Below, piece after piece: positions 1 through 8,106 of a stretch of DNA of 64,000 nt. This DNA comes from Leptolyngbya sp. PCC 6406 (GTDB lineage Bacteria > Cyanobacteriota > Cyanobacteriia > Phormidesmidales > Phormidesmidaceae): contig NZ_KI913949.1 in assembly GCF_000332095.2 (NCBI RefSeq), forward strand, positions 410,163-474,162, written 5' to 3'. A program made the translations under genes and the position numbers. Position 1 is the stretch's first letter; the number at the start of each line of letters is the position of its first letter. The notes under the pieces are model-generated. The model was not told the DNA's origin. It ran no database searches and worked only from the letters and a program-made list of their open reading frames with translations.

Positions 1-6
1 GGGTAG

Positions 7-25
7 GGGCGAGCGGTGCTCGCCC
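7..25. repeat. GC-rich hairpin downstream of tilS
   Basis: GGGCGAGC and GCTCGCCC form a perfect 8-bp stem around a 3-nt loop. It lies about 45 nt beyond the tilS stop codon. There is no T tract on either side, so it is more likely a small dispersed palindrome than a classical intrinsic terminator. Confidence 0.35.
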
Positions 26-70
26 TGCCGGGGTGTGGGGTTGGCTCGTATCTACTGGACAATTCAGGGG

Positions 71-1075
71 TTAACGCTCAAAACCTGCCTTACCCGGTGC
101 CGGAAAATCCAGAATAATCCAATCTGCTTCTACCCGTGCGATCGCATTACCGGGAAAGGGATCGGTTTGACTGTGGTTGGGAGCCTGAATCAGGGCGATG
201 ACCTTTTCCACATGGTCAAAAAGGGGGGGACTGGGGAGCTGGTGGTGTAGGAGCCGTCGCACGATTCGACGCTGGAGGGCGAGGGGGAGGGCTTGGAGGG
301 CTTGCCGCTGCCATCGGGGAGGATCCCAGGCGACGCAGGTGGCCATGAGGCGATCGGTTTCTGCCTCCAGGTAGGCGACCTCAGCGGAGAGCATTTCGGC
401 GGTGTGGGCCAGGGTGGTTTCCACCTGGGGGTTGAAGGTGCGGAGGAGGGGCAACAGGTCTAGGCGGATGCGGTTGCGGGTGTAGGTGCGGTCCTCGTTG
501 GTGGTGTCTAGCCACAGGGGAATGCCTTGGTTCTGGCAGAATTCCCCGGTCTGGACCCGTGTGACCGCTAGCAAAGGCCGGACTAGGGAGATGTCTGGAT
601 GTCGGGGATGCAGGGGCCGCTGCCAGGTCAGGGCTTGCAGGCCATCGGCTCCACTGCCTCGCATCAGGTTGTAAAGCAGGGTTTCGGCGCGATCGCTGGC
701 GGTGTGGCCTGTGACGCCATGGCTACAGCCCTGGGCTTGGGCCACCGTGGCTAGGGTGTCATAGCGCCAAGTGCGGGCGGCGGCTTCACTGGCGGGTGGA
801 ATTGGGGCGGTGACGACTTCGCAGGGCACGCCCCAATCGGTGGCTAGTTGCACCACAAAGGCGGCATTCTCGGCGGAATCCTGACGCCAGCGGTGGTTGC
901 AGTGGATTGCGACCAGCCGCCAGCCCCATTTGTCCCGCAGATCCACTAATAACCGCAGCAGACAGAGGGAATCTTGGCCACCGGACACCGCCACCAGAAT
1001 GGGGGCTCCCCGAGGTAGGAGTAAGCGCGATCGCAGAATTTGGTGAATCTGGGCGTGGAGGGGAGTCCAGGGCAT
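71..1075 (-). CDS. tilS: tRNA(Ile)-lysidine synthase TilS
   Basis: This enzyme ligates lysine to C34 of the CAU-anticodon tRNA-Ile, using ATP, so that the tRNA reads AUA codons. The PP-loop SGGQDS sits at about residues 31-36 and is followed by the usual N-type ATP pyrophosphatase core (CNHRWR near 60, GHTASD near 125). The product is about 334 aa, normal for the cyanobacterial family, which lacks the long C-terminal domains of E. coli TilS. The ATG at 1075 was chosen because the longer frame to 1135 would overlap nagA by 43 bp and adds only a non-conserved leader. The gene follows nagA on the same strand with a 17-bp gap, so co-transcription is likely. Confidence 0.93.
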   Translation of the reverse strand: MPWTPLHAQIHQILRSRLLLPRGAPILVAVSGGQDSLCLLRLLVDLRDKWGWRLVAIHCNHRWRQDSAENAAFVVQLATDWGVPCEVVTAPIPPASEAAARTWRYDTLATVAQAQGCSHGVTGHTASDRAETLLYNLMRGSGADGLQALTWQRPLHPRHPDISLVRPLLAVTRVQTGEFCQNQGIPLWLDTTNEDRTYTRNRIRLDLLPLLRTFNPQVETTLAHTAEMLSAEVAYLEAETDRLMATCVAWDPPRWQRQALQALPLALQRRIVRRLLHHQLPSPPLFDHVEKVIALIQAPNHSQTDPFPGNAIARVEADWIILDFPAPGKAGFER

Positions 1076-1092
1076 GGCGATCACGTTTCTGG

Positions 1093-2292
1093 CTAAGGAA
1101 AGTCCTGGGGCCACTGGGGCGTGAAGGGGTGCCATTGACCCCGATCTACCACCGCCTGGATCTCTAAATCAGCGTTGAATACCGCCAGATTAGCCCAGTA
1201 GCCCGGAGCCAAACGTCCCAGGTGATGATCCACGCCGATGGCCTGGGCTGGATAGAGGGTGGCCATCCGCAGGGCCTCCTCTAGGGAGATATGGGTCTGG
1301 TGGACACAGTGGGCGATGGCCTCAATCATCGTCAGGGCTGACCCGCCCAAGGTGCCCGTGGCGGAAACACATTGGCCCTGGCGATAAAACACCTCCTGGC
1401 CACCAATTTGGAAGGACTCTATCCCCGTTGTGCCCGCCGGGGGGGTGGCATCGGTGACCAGGAATAAATGGTCTCCCTTAAGCTTTTTCGCAAGCTGAAT
1501 CGAGGGGAAGTGAACGTGGTGACCATCGGCGATGATGCCTGCGTAGACCTCAGGCCGATTCAACACCGCCCCCACCATACCGGGGCTACGGCTCTGCCAA
1601 GGGGACATGGCATTGAACAGGTGGGTGGCCATCGTGATCCCGGCGTCAAAGCCCGCCATCCCTTGCTCATAGCTGGCGTCGGTATGGCCCGCTGAGACGA
1701 CAATTCCCGCCGCGACGAGGCGTTGAATATCCGCTGCCGCCACCTGCTCCGGGGCCAGGGTCAGCAGTTTTACCACCTTGTCCCCCGCCGCCACGAGGGT
1801 TTGGACCATGGCCCCATCTAGCGATCGCACATAGGCTCCATTGTGAATGCCCTTGCGCTTGGGATTCAGGTACGGTCCCTCTAGGTGCAGCCCCAGGACG
1901 GCGGTGGGCTGGTGGTGTCGATAGTCCTGCACGACGGCGATCGCGGCCCGCATATCCGCGTCGGGGGCGGTGATTAGGGTGGGTAAAAAGCTGGTGGTGC
2001 CGCTGCGGAGGTTCGTCGCGTGCATTACCGCCAGGGTATCGGCGGTAATGGCGTCGTTGAACATGACGCCGCCACAGCCGTTCAGTTGCAGATCAATAAA
2101 CCCTGGAGCCACCGAGGCCCCGGCTAGATCCAGACGGGGACAGTCGGAGGGCAATGCCGCCAACGGCAGAATATCGAGAATGCGATCGCGATCTATGACC
2201 AGGGCGCAATCCTCTTGGGGGCGGCTATGCCAATGACCGTTGTGGAGAACCTCCGTACCCGTGTAGAGGGTGCCATGGGTCAGCGCGTACAT
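1093..2292 (-). CDS. nagA: N-acetylglucosamine-6-phosphate deacetylase NagA
   Basis: NagA deacetylates GlcNAc-6-P to glucosamine-6-P in amino-sugar and cell-wall recycling. It belongs to the amidohydrolase superfamily. Visible signatures are APGFIDLQLNG (about residues 62-72), HLEGPYLNPKRKG with its metal-ligand Glu (136-148), SAGHTDA near 205 and THLFNAM near 222, and the catalytic Asp in LVTDA near 278. At 399 aa it has the normal family length. No nagB or nag regulator lies beside it, and it is followed immediately by tilS. Confidence 0.93.
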   Translation of the reverse strand: MYALTHGTLYTGTEVLHNGHWHSRPQEDCALVIDRDRILDILPLAALPSDCPRLDLAGASVAPGFIDLQLNGCGGVMFNDAITADTLAVMHATNLRSGTTSFLPTLITAPDADMRAAIAVVQDYRHHQPTAVLGLHLEGPYLNPKRKGIHNGAYVRSLDGAMVQTLVAAGDKVVKLLTLAPEQVAAADIQRLVAAGIVVSAGHTDASYEQGMAGFDAGITMATHLFNAMSPWQSRSPGMVGAVLNRPEVYAGIIADGHHVHFPSIQLAKKLKGDHLFLVTDATPPAGTTGIESFQIGGQEVFYRQGQCVSATGTLGGSALTMIEAIAHCVHQTHISLEEALRMATLYPAQAIGVDHHLGRLAPGYWANLAVFNADLEIQAVVDRGQWHPFTPQWPQDFP

Positions 2293-2336
2293 GGGGTAAA
2301 TTCCTGAGGGATAAATTCCTGGGAAACCTATGGCTC

Positions 2337-2660
2337 TAAGGAGTAGAGATCAAATAATGTGGGATAGCCGTCCCGGCTGTCCATGGTCAGGCAGGATGTC
2401 TGACACGACTTGGAAGTTTATGTATTGAAACGGGCTGAAAAGCCTGCCATGTCGTTGTCTCCATACAGATATCCAGTTCCCTGAGCGGAGTCGTTGGCTT
2501 TGCCGCCCCAGAGGGGCTAGGGAACGGCAAGAACCCGGTGGTGTGGCTGGCTTCGACTCCGCTCAGCCAGCAGTCAATGGGCTCGGTTCTCCGTAACCTT
2601 CCAAGTCGTGTGCCTGACCCACAAGAATTGCATGTTAAAGAATCCGGGTTCTTCAGAACC
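2337..2660 (+). repeat. Dispersed repeat E, copy 1, split by a MITE
   Basis: The left part (2337-2403) and right part (2611-2660) together match the uninterrupted copies at 39464-39562 and 48394-48487. The shared core starts GAGTAGAGATCAAATAA, carries a GCCG/CGGC palindrome and a GTCAGGC/GCCTGAC hairpin, and ends near CAAGAATTGCA. A MITE-A element sits exactly in the right arm of that hairpin. This fills the gap between nagA and pstS. Confidence 0.75.
2404..2610. mobile_element. MITE-A copy 1 with terminal inverted repeats
   Basis: A roughly 207-bp non-coding element bounded by CACGACTTGGAAG and its reverse complement CTTCCAAGTCGTG. It is flanked by TGTCTGA and TGCCTGA, a near-perfect 7-bp target duplication inside repeat E. 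The interior is closely related to 16116-16290 and to the fragment at 27314-27370. The 95-codon reading frame across it is a by-product and not a gene. Confidence 0.72.
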
Positions 2661-2663
2661 TCC

Positions 2664-3755
2664 CTAAGAACCAATCGTATCCACCGCTGCCAGCGTTCGA
2701 TCTACCACTGACCCCTCCAGAGGCACATAGCCCAACTCTTCGCTGTAGACCTGGCCCTCCGTTAGCGCCCAGCGCACCACCTCCCGCAGCGCCGCCCCCT
2801 GATTGGGGTCGTCATAGCGGGCGTAGGCCAGCAGCCAACTGTAGGTGACGATGGGATAGCCCGCCGCCGGAGTCGGATCGGGCACTACCACCCGCAAATC
2901 CTCGGGAAACACGACCTCCGTCAGGGAAGCCGCCGCCGATTCTACCGTCGGCACAATGTAATTGCCCGCCTGATTTTCTAAGGCCGCCATTGTCATGTCC
3001 AGAGTCTTGGCATAGCTATATTCCACATAGCCGATGCTGCCCACCTCTTGCAAAACCTGGGCGCTCACCCCGGCATTGGACTTGATGCCAATCCCCGCTG
3101 GCCAAACCACACTCAGTCCGGTCCCCACGGTCTCGGCCCACTCGGGGTTCACCATGCTGAGGTGCGCGGTGAAGGCGGCGGTGGTGCCGCTACCGTCGGA
3201 GCGATGGGCCACTACGACGGGCAAGTCCGGCAGATCCAAGTCGGGGTTGAGGGTTGCGATCGCGGCATCATTCCAGGTGGTAATCTTGCCCAAAAAGATA
3301 TCCGCCAGTACCACCCGCGACAACCTGAGTCCACTGTCGATCTCCGGCAGATTGTAGGCCACCGCCACACTGCCCGCCGTCATCGGCAGCAGCACCACCC
3401 CCCGATCTACCGCCGCCATTTCTTCATCGGTCATGGCCACATCGCTGGCCCCAAAATCCGTGGTGCCCGCGATCATCTGCTGGACCCCGACCGCGCTCCC
3501 CGTGGGCTGGTAGTTGATCTGAACCTGGGGATGGGTCTGGTTGTATTCCTGAAACCAGCGCTCGTAGAGCAAATAGGGAAAGGTCGCCCCCGCCCCGTTC
3601 AGCGCGATCCGTTCTAGAGATTCCCCCGCCTCCCCATTAGGGCCATCATCGGGAGGGGGCGCAGCGGATTGGCAGGCCACCACCATCACCAGGGTCACAA
3701 CCAGGGTAAGGAGGCGGGGCCATAGCCGCCGCGATGGCAGCCAAGCCAGGGTCAT
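2664..3755 (-). CDS. pstS: Phosphate ABC transporter substrate-binding lipoprotein PstS
   Basis: This is the periplasmic phosphate-binding component of the Pst importer. An N-terminal hydrophobic stretch ends in a lipobox (VMVVAC, followed by QSA), so the protein is probably membrane-anchored. The family signature GAGATFPYLLYERW follows, with TGSAVGVQQM, FGASDVAM and the phosphate-contacting SDGSGTT segment. The start at 3755 was chosen over the long frame to 3959 because AAGGA lies about 8 nt upstream and the signal peptide then starts at residue 1. pstC, pstA and pstB are not adjacent, so this is an orphan pstS. No clear Pho box was seen. Confidence 0.92.
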   Translation of the reverse strand: MTLAWLPSRRLWPRLLTLVVTLVMVVACQSAAPPPDDGPNGEAGESLERIALNGAGATFPYLLYERWFQEYNQTHPQVQINYQPTGSAVGVQQMIAGTTDFGASDVAMTDEEMAAVDRGVVLLPMTAGSVAVAYNLPEIDSGLRLSRVVLADIFLGKITTWNDAAIATLNPDLDLPDLPVVVAHRSDGSGTTAAFTAHLSMVNPEWAETVGTGLSVVWPAGIGIKSNAGVSAQVLQEVGSIGYVEYSYAKTLDMTMAALENQAGNYIVPTVESAAASLTEVVFPEDLRVVVPDPTPAAGYPIVTYSWLLAYARYDDPNQGAALREVVRWALTEGQVYSEELGYVPLEGSVVDRTLAAVDTIGS

Positions 3756-3887
3756 GCTCATCTTCCTTAAGTAGTAGAAATAGTGCGGTCGATCAAGACC
3801 ATACCCGATCCTGTCTCCAGTCAGGTGAGACAGTTCCAGCCCAATTTCTATTGCCGACAGTTTGAAGGTAGGCTCTGGGAGGAGGCC

Positions 3888-3922
3888 GCAATGGTCATAG
3901 ACCGTCCCCAAGGGGCCATCGC
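3888..3922 (-). repeat. HIP1-split double-hairpin repeat, copy a
   Basis: A 35-bp copy with flanks GCAAT and ATCGC. The minus strand reads GGCC..GGAC then GGTC..GACC. It lies in the divergent pstS/yqeY intergenic region. Confidence 0.7.
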
Positions 3923-3974
3923 GGGAAATCCCCCGATAGGATAGGGATACCATTGACACATTTTCTTCAGTACT

Positions 3975-4433
3975 ATGAGCCTCAAAGACCGCATCACCGA
4001 CGATATCAAAGCCGCCATGAAAGCCAAGGATAAGGTGCGGCTGGAGACCGTCCGCAGCATTAAAAAGGTAATTCTAGAAAAGGAAAGCACCTTACGCGCT
4101 CAGGGCCAGGAGGTGCTGACGGAAACTCAGGATCTAGAAGTGCTAACCCAACTGGCGAAGCAGCGCAAGGATGCAGCGGAGCAATACACCCAGGCAGGAC
4201 GAGCAGATCTGGCAGCGGCGGAAGCGGCGGAGTTGGCCATCATTGAGGAATATCTCCCCGCCCAGATGGCAGATGGGGAGGTTGAAGCAGTGATTGATGG
4301 CTTGATTGCCAAGGTCGGAGCCACTACTGCCAAGGATATGGGCAAGGTCATGGGGCCAGCGATGAAGGCGCTTAAGGGCCGCGCCGATGGAGCCAAGGTG
4401 CAAGCCCTGGTGAAGGCTAAGCTGGGAGCTTAG
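3975..4433 (+). CDS. GatB/YqeY domain protein
   Basis: A 152-aa stand-alone YqeY-family protein, related to the C-terminal tRNA-binding tail domain of GatB. The helical N-terminus begins MSLKDRITDDIKAAMKAKD and carries the family's LRxxxSxIKxxxLEK-like stretch; the C-terminus has the conserved GKVMGPAMKALKGRADG segment. The function of free YqeY proteins is not settled; a link to tRNA amidation or translation is inferred from GatB homology only. gatA lies far away at 38 kb. The gene is divergent from pstS. Confidence 0.9.
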   Translation: MSLKDRITDDIKAAMKAKDKVRLETVRSIKKVILEKESTLRAQGQEVLTETQDLEVLTQLAKQRKDAAEQYTQAGRADLAAAEAAELAIIEEYLPAQMADGEVEAVIDGLIAKVGATTAKDMGKVMGPAMKALKGRADGAKVQALVKAKLGA

Positions 4434-4507
4434 GGACTCGGCTGACTAGGACTTCTGGTTTTTCTATTCCTAATTTCTATTCCTATATAGGGGGAGAGCA
4501 GGCGAAT

Positions 4508-6547
4508 ATGGCGCTAAATTTCGTTCGGCGAACGCTGCTTGTCGGGGCAATTGCACCTACCCTTGCCTTTCCCACCTTGGCGGCAAACACCGCGATGGCC
4601 CCTTTGGGCCGGTCCCTGACCATCGCCAGGTCTGACCCTGCCCTAGAACTACCCGCAGATGTTGCCTACGTGGCGCTGCTCGACACGCGCCCAGAAACCT
4701 GGCAACGGCTAGAGCAATACCTCCTGTTTGAGCAGATCAGTGCCGAGACGGGTGATTCGCCCAATCCCGGCGTCTTACCCTTTTTGCCCCCAGAACTGGA
4801 CTATTCAAGTGCGATCGCACCCTGGGTGGGGGAGACGGTGGCCATCGCCCTGCTGCCCCTACCCCAGCCGCAAGCGGTGGAGATGGCAGATCATCTGGTA
4901 ATGTTGGCCCCCATCGACAACGCCGATACCTTTGCGGCATTCCTCGGGGAAATTGCCAGCTTGCGCCCCGATGCACCGGAGGTTCAGTCCTATGGCGATG
5001 TTGAAATTCAGTACTGGGCACCCCAGTATTTCGATGCGGAGCACAACGGCGATGCGGAGTCCCGACCCGACCCGTCACCACCGAAACTAGAAGAAGAACC
5101 AGAACCAGTCAGCCCCACTGTCCCCAACGGTACTGTCCCCAACGGCACTGACTCCAACGGCACTGACTCCAGCAGCCCATCGCCAGAGGTCAAGGGCAAC
5201 AGGCCCAACCCCCTCAACCAGATTTTCACCAAAGCCCTGCCGGACATTGGGTTTCCTGACATCGCGCTGCCAGTGCCCGAAACCCCCATCCCCGACCTCC
5301 CCGCCATGGCCATCGCCGTAGTGGCCGACTATCTCGTCGTGGCAGAATCCCCCGCCGCCATTCGCCACTGGCTCGACCAACGGCCCCAGGATGCCGATAT
5401 GGCCCTGGCTACCGACCCTCGCTTCCAGCGCACGGTGGAAAATCCCCGCTATGATACGGCCCTGGGCACTCTCCACGGCAATCTGGCGGAACTGGTGAAC
5501 TATGCCTTGGTGGAGACGCCCTTTTCGGGACTTGCCGGTCCCCTGGCCTTGCCGCCTCTGCTGGGGGATCTATCCCCCGCTGAAATTGCCCGCCTTGCCG
5601 CCCTGCAATTGGATAGCGGGTTAGAGATTTTTATCTATCCCCAGGCTGAGGGGCTGCGGCTCCAAGGTCGGGTTTACTACGACAACAGTCCCCTGTTGCG
5701 ACAATTTCCCCAATTCCTATCCCCGGCTAACCCAGAGGTGTTGAACCAAGTACCCGCTGCCACCTACCTCATAGTCAGTGGGCAAAACCTAGCCGGGTTG
5801 TGGGCGACTGTAGCCACCGCCCTGGAACAGAATGAGGACTTGAGTATATTTCTCAACTTGGGGCGGGGCTTGTTTCAAGCCTTTACCGGGCTGAGTCTGG
5901 ATGAGGATGTGTTCCGGTGGATGGAGGGGGGCTTTACCCTATTTCTCTTTCCCACCCGCAATACGCCCCTGGTGCTATTTGACCCGGCCCTAGAGGTGGG
6001 GCTAGGAATGGTGGTGCAAACCCGCGATGGCCAAGGGCCGGTCGGAGACCATCGCGCTGCCGCTGAGGCCATGTTCGCCAAACTCGATCAACACTTTGGG
6101 GCAGACTTTCTCTCCGTTGAATCCCAGCAAATCAACGGTCAACCCGCCTCAATCTGGCACCTGCCGGGAGAGACTAACCCAGCCATTAGCCTTCTAGGTC
6201 ATGGCTGGGCCGATGATAACACCGCCGTCATCACCCTGGGCGGGGGCTCCCTAGAGCCCATCCTGACCCTCTCGGAGCGGCAAACCCTAGCCGGGGCACC
6301 CCTGTTTCGGCGCGCCACACGGGGCTTTCCGACCCCCAATCAAGGCTATGTCTACGCTAATATCAGCGCCACCCTTTCCTTTGTCTTCAATGGACTGGGG
6401 ATTGCTGACGATTCTGAAGCGCCCATTTCCCCAGGGCGGCGCTGGCTGGGGAGCATCCCCGCCGTCAGTAGCAGTTTTTCCGTGGGTGCAGAGGCGATCC
6501 AGTTAGATGGCTTAATGGTGCTGACCCCCAGCCGCCCTGAACGATGA
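4508..6547 (+). CDS. DUF3352 domain protein, exported
   Basis: A 679-aa protein of the cyanobacterial DUF3352 family, whose function is unknown. A signal peptide (about residues 1-26) ends near PTLAANTA. The family body follows, with ADVAYVALLDTRPETWQ near 55 and scattered DUF3352 blocks to the C-terminus. An insertion at about 195-240 is rich in Pro, Glu and Asn and includes a PNGT/SNGTDS minisatellite (DNA 5119-5172). Two HIP1-split double-hairpin repeats lie in frame: 4592-4626, just after the signal peptide, and 6024-6055. A purine-rich ribosome binding site (GGGGGAGAG) precedes the ATG. Confidence 0.85.
   Translation: MALNFVRRTLLVGAIAPTLAFPTLAANTAMAPLGRSLTIARSDPALELPADVAYVALLDTRPETWQRLEQYLLFEQISAETGDSPNPGVLPFLPPELDYSSAIAPWVGETVAIALLPLPQPQAVEMADHLVMLAPIDNADTFAAFLGEIASLRPDAPEVQSYGDVEIQYWAPQYFDAEHNGDAESRPDPSPPKLEEEPEPVSPTVPNGTVPNGTDSNGTDSSSPSPEVKGNRPNPLNQIFTKALPDIGFPDIALPVPETPIPDLPAMAIAVVADYLVVAESPAAIRHWLDQRPQDADMALATDPRFQRTVENPRYDTALGTLHGNLAELVNYALVETPFSGLAGPLALPPLLGDLSPAEIARLAALQLDSGLEIFIYPQAEGLRLQGRVYYDNSPLLRQFPQFLSPANPEVLNQVPAATYLIVSGQNLAGLWATVATALEQNEDLSIFLNLGRGLFQAFTGLSLDEDVFRWMEGGFTLFLFPTRNTPLVLFDPALEVGLGMVVQTRDGQGPVGDHRAAAEAMFAKLDQHFGADFLSVESQQINGQPASIWHLPGETNPAISLLGHGWADDNTAVITLGGGSLEPILTLSERQTLAGAPLFRRATRGFPTPNQGYVYANISATLSFVFNGLGIADDSEAPISPGRRWLGSIPAVSSSFSVGAEAIQLDGLMVLTPSRPER
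4592..4626 (+). repeat. HIP1-split double-hairpin repeat, copy b
   Basis: A 35-bp copy: GCGAT, a GGCCC..GGGCC hairpin, a GGTC..GACC hairpin, ATCGC. It is translated in frame as MAPLGRSLTIA right behind the signal peptide of the DUF3352 protein. Confidence 0.85.
6024..6055 (+). repeat. HIP1-split double-hairpin repeat, copy c
   Basis: A 32-bp copy: GCGAT, GGCC-AAG-GGCC, GGTC-GGA-GACC, ATCGC. It is translated as RDGQGPVGDHR in the DUF3352 protein, a different frame from copy b. Confidence 0.82.
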
Positions 6548-6572
6548 GACTGGTCAAATGAGGTAATGAGGC

Positions 6573-6606
6573 AAAAAAAAGCCCGACGGATCGTCGGGCT
6601 TTTGTG
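6573..6606. terminator. Intrinsic terminator, bidirectional
   Basis: AGCCCGACG, loop GAT, CGTCGGGCT form a 9-bp stem. It is preceded by a run of A and followed by TTTT, so it can act on both strands. It closes the DUF3352 gene. Confidence 0.85.
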
Positions 6607-6782
6607 TATCTGAATTATTGAACGGTTTTATTGACAGTTAGTTTGAACGGTTTGATTTATAGAGTTCTGTCAATTATGCCTGTCTTGCTTACTTTGTCCA
6701 GTATAATCCGCGTCTTTTTCCCGGTAGGAGACGGCGAGATTGAACACTGTGCAGTCGGTCAGCCAACTTATCTTGGTCAAGA

Positions 6783-7097
6783 CTAGCGCGATGGTCTTCG
6801 ACCAACCCTTTGCGATCGCGGTTTTTGTCCCGAGTTCCGTCCCTGCTTCCCTGGCGGTGTGCGATGGTCTCCAAAATACTTTTCACTGCGATAGCGTAGC
6901 CACACCCGCAACACCTGGGGAATCTGCTCCTTTTGCTCCTGATCCAGGGTGTTGTACAGAGCCAACGCCCGCTCCCGTTCCCGACGACAGGCCGCGTTAT
7001 TGTGGGCATCCCAATAGCTGCGCGCCACCCGAATCCGGCGACACACCTCCTTGATCAGCGCCTCCCCCTCCAGCGGCCCCTGCCCCTTTCCCGCCAT
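6783..7097 (-). CDS. Conserved cyanobacterial hypothetical protein
   Basis: A 104-aa, highly charged, soluble protein. A helical core (about residues 12-76) contains EVCRRIRVARSYWDAHN, RRERERALALYNTL and VLRVWLRYRSEKYFG. This reads like a small conserved cyanobacterial family of unknown function, recognised from memory only. The last ten or so codons lie in a HIP1-split double-hairpin repeat (6788-6819), so the C-terminal tail RSQRVGRRPS is repeat-derived. An overlapping minus-strand frame at 6689-7009 is a shadow. Confidence 0.65.
   Translation of the reverse strand: MAGKGQGPLEGEALIKEVCRRIRVARSYWDAHNNAACRRERERALALYNTLDQEQKEQIPQVLRVWLRYRSEKYFGDHRTPPGKQGRNSGQKPRSQRVGRRPSR
6788..6819 (-). repeat. 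HIP1-split double-hairpin repeat, copy i (diverged)
   Basis: A 32-bp diverged copy at the 3' end of the 6783-7097 gene. The GGTC-TTC-GACC hairpin is intact, while the GGCC hairpin has decayed and one end now reads GCGATCGC. On the minus strand it differs from copy c at about five of 32 positions. Confidence 0.6.
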
Positions 7098-7184
7098 GGC
7101 TTCCTCCCTAGCCCCCCCATTGTCGGCAATCCCCTGGGGACATGCAATTACCGCAATTAAATAACACCCACGACCAGCCCAATA

Positions 7185-7245
7185 TCGCTCACCCCCCTAC
7201 CCCCCTACCCCCCTCCTACCCACACACCCTCACACCCCTCCCCCA
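7185..7245. repeat. C-rich tract, G-quadruplex-capable on minus strand
   Basis: A run of CCCCCCTA units followed by more C tracts lies 55-115 nt upstream of the exonuclease III start. The minus strand has at least four closely spaced runs of three or more G. Confidence 0.5.
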
Positions 7246-7299
7246 AACCAGTACCCTAGAAGACGGCACAGATCCTTCACCACCCTGCCGTCATTCGCC

Positions 7300-8106
7300 A
7301 TGCAAATCGCCACCTGGAACGTCAACTCCATCCGTTCTCGGCTCACCCATGTAGTGGACTGGCTCACGACCAACCCAGTGGATGTGTTGTGCCTGCAAGA
7401 AACCAAAGTGGTGGATGGAGACTTTCCCTTGGCACCCTTTGTAGATCTGGGCTACACCGCCGCCATCAGTGGCCAAAAATCCTACAACGGAGTGGCCCTC
7501 CTGAGCCGTGAGCCCCTGACCGCCGTGAGCACTGGGTTTGCCCCCATTGTCGGGGAGGAAGCCACAGGGGATCTCGATACCCAGAAGCGGGTAATCACCG
7601 GCGTTCTCAACACTGATAGCGGCGATATACGCATCGTCAACCTGTACGTGCCCAACGGCTCCTCCGTGGGCAGCGATAAGTATGACTACAAGCTGCGCTG
7701 GCTCACCCTCCTCCGTACCTACCTGGAAACCCTACTGGAGAAACATCCCGCCCTTCTGGTGTGCGGAGATTTCAACATTGCCCTAGAAGATCGCGACATT
7801 CACGACCCGGAGGGCAAAGACACCCACATCATGGCCTCCCCCCAGGAACGGGAAGCACTGCGGGAAATTCTATCCCTAGGGTTGCGGGATGCCTTTCGCA
7901 AGTTCACCGAAGCAAGCGGGCACTACAGTTGGTGGGACTACCGCGCTGCCTCCTTTCGCCGCAATCGGGGCTGGCGCATTGATCACCACTATCTGTCCCC
8001 CATCCTCTACGATCGCGCCACTGACTGCACCATTGATGTAGACCCCCGCAAGCAAGAAAAACCCAGCGACCATACCCCCGTCATTGTTGAAATCGGGCCA
8101 AAGTAA
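7300..8106 (+). CDS. xth: Exodeoxyribonuclease III / AP endonuclease
   Basis: A 268-aa ExoIII-family base-excision repair nuclease, acting at abasic sites and on duplex 3' ends. The endonuclease/exonuclease/phosphatase core is complete: ATWNVNSIRSR at residues 4-14, LQETK with the metal-binding Glu34, GDFNIALEDRD near 155, and the C-terminal RIDHHYLS and SDHTPVIVE motifs with catalytic Asp and His. The ATG at 7300 matches the conserved family N-terminus. The 3' end converges on, and overlaps by 26 bp, the remnant of the duplicated cold-shock/DUF1294 gene, so the island starts directly at the stop codon. Confidence 0.94.
   Translation: MQIATWNVNSIRSRLTHVVDWLTTNPVDVLCLQETKVVDGDFPLAPFVDLGYTAAISGQKSYNGVALLSREPLTAVSTGFAPIVGEEATGDLDTQKRVITGVLNTDSGDIRIVNLYVPNGSSVGSDKYDYKLRWLTLLRTYLETLLEKHPALLVCGDFNIALEDRDIHDPEGKDTHIMASPQEREALREILSLGLRDAFRKFTEASGHYSWWDYRAASFRRNRGWRIDHHYLSPILYDRATDCTIDVDPRKQEKPSDHTPVIVEIGPK

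Noticed and set aside
2387-2674. 95-codon minus-strand ORF between nagA and pstS
   Set aside because: It lies entirely in repeat E and the inserted MITE-A; related sequence at 16116 has no equivalent gene.
3048-3617. 189-codon ORF antisense to pstS
   Set aside because: Shadow frame; His/Gly/Arg-rich translation without a domain.
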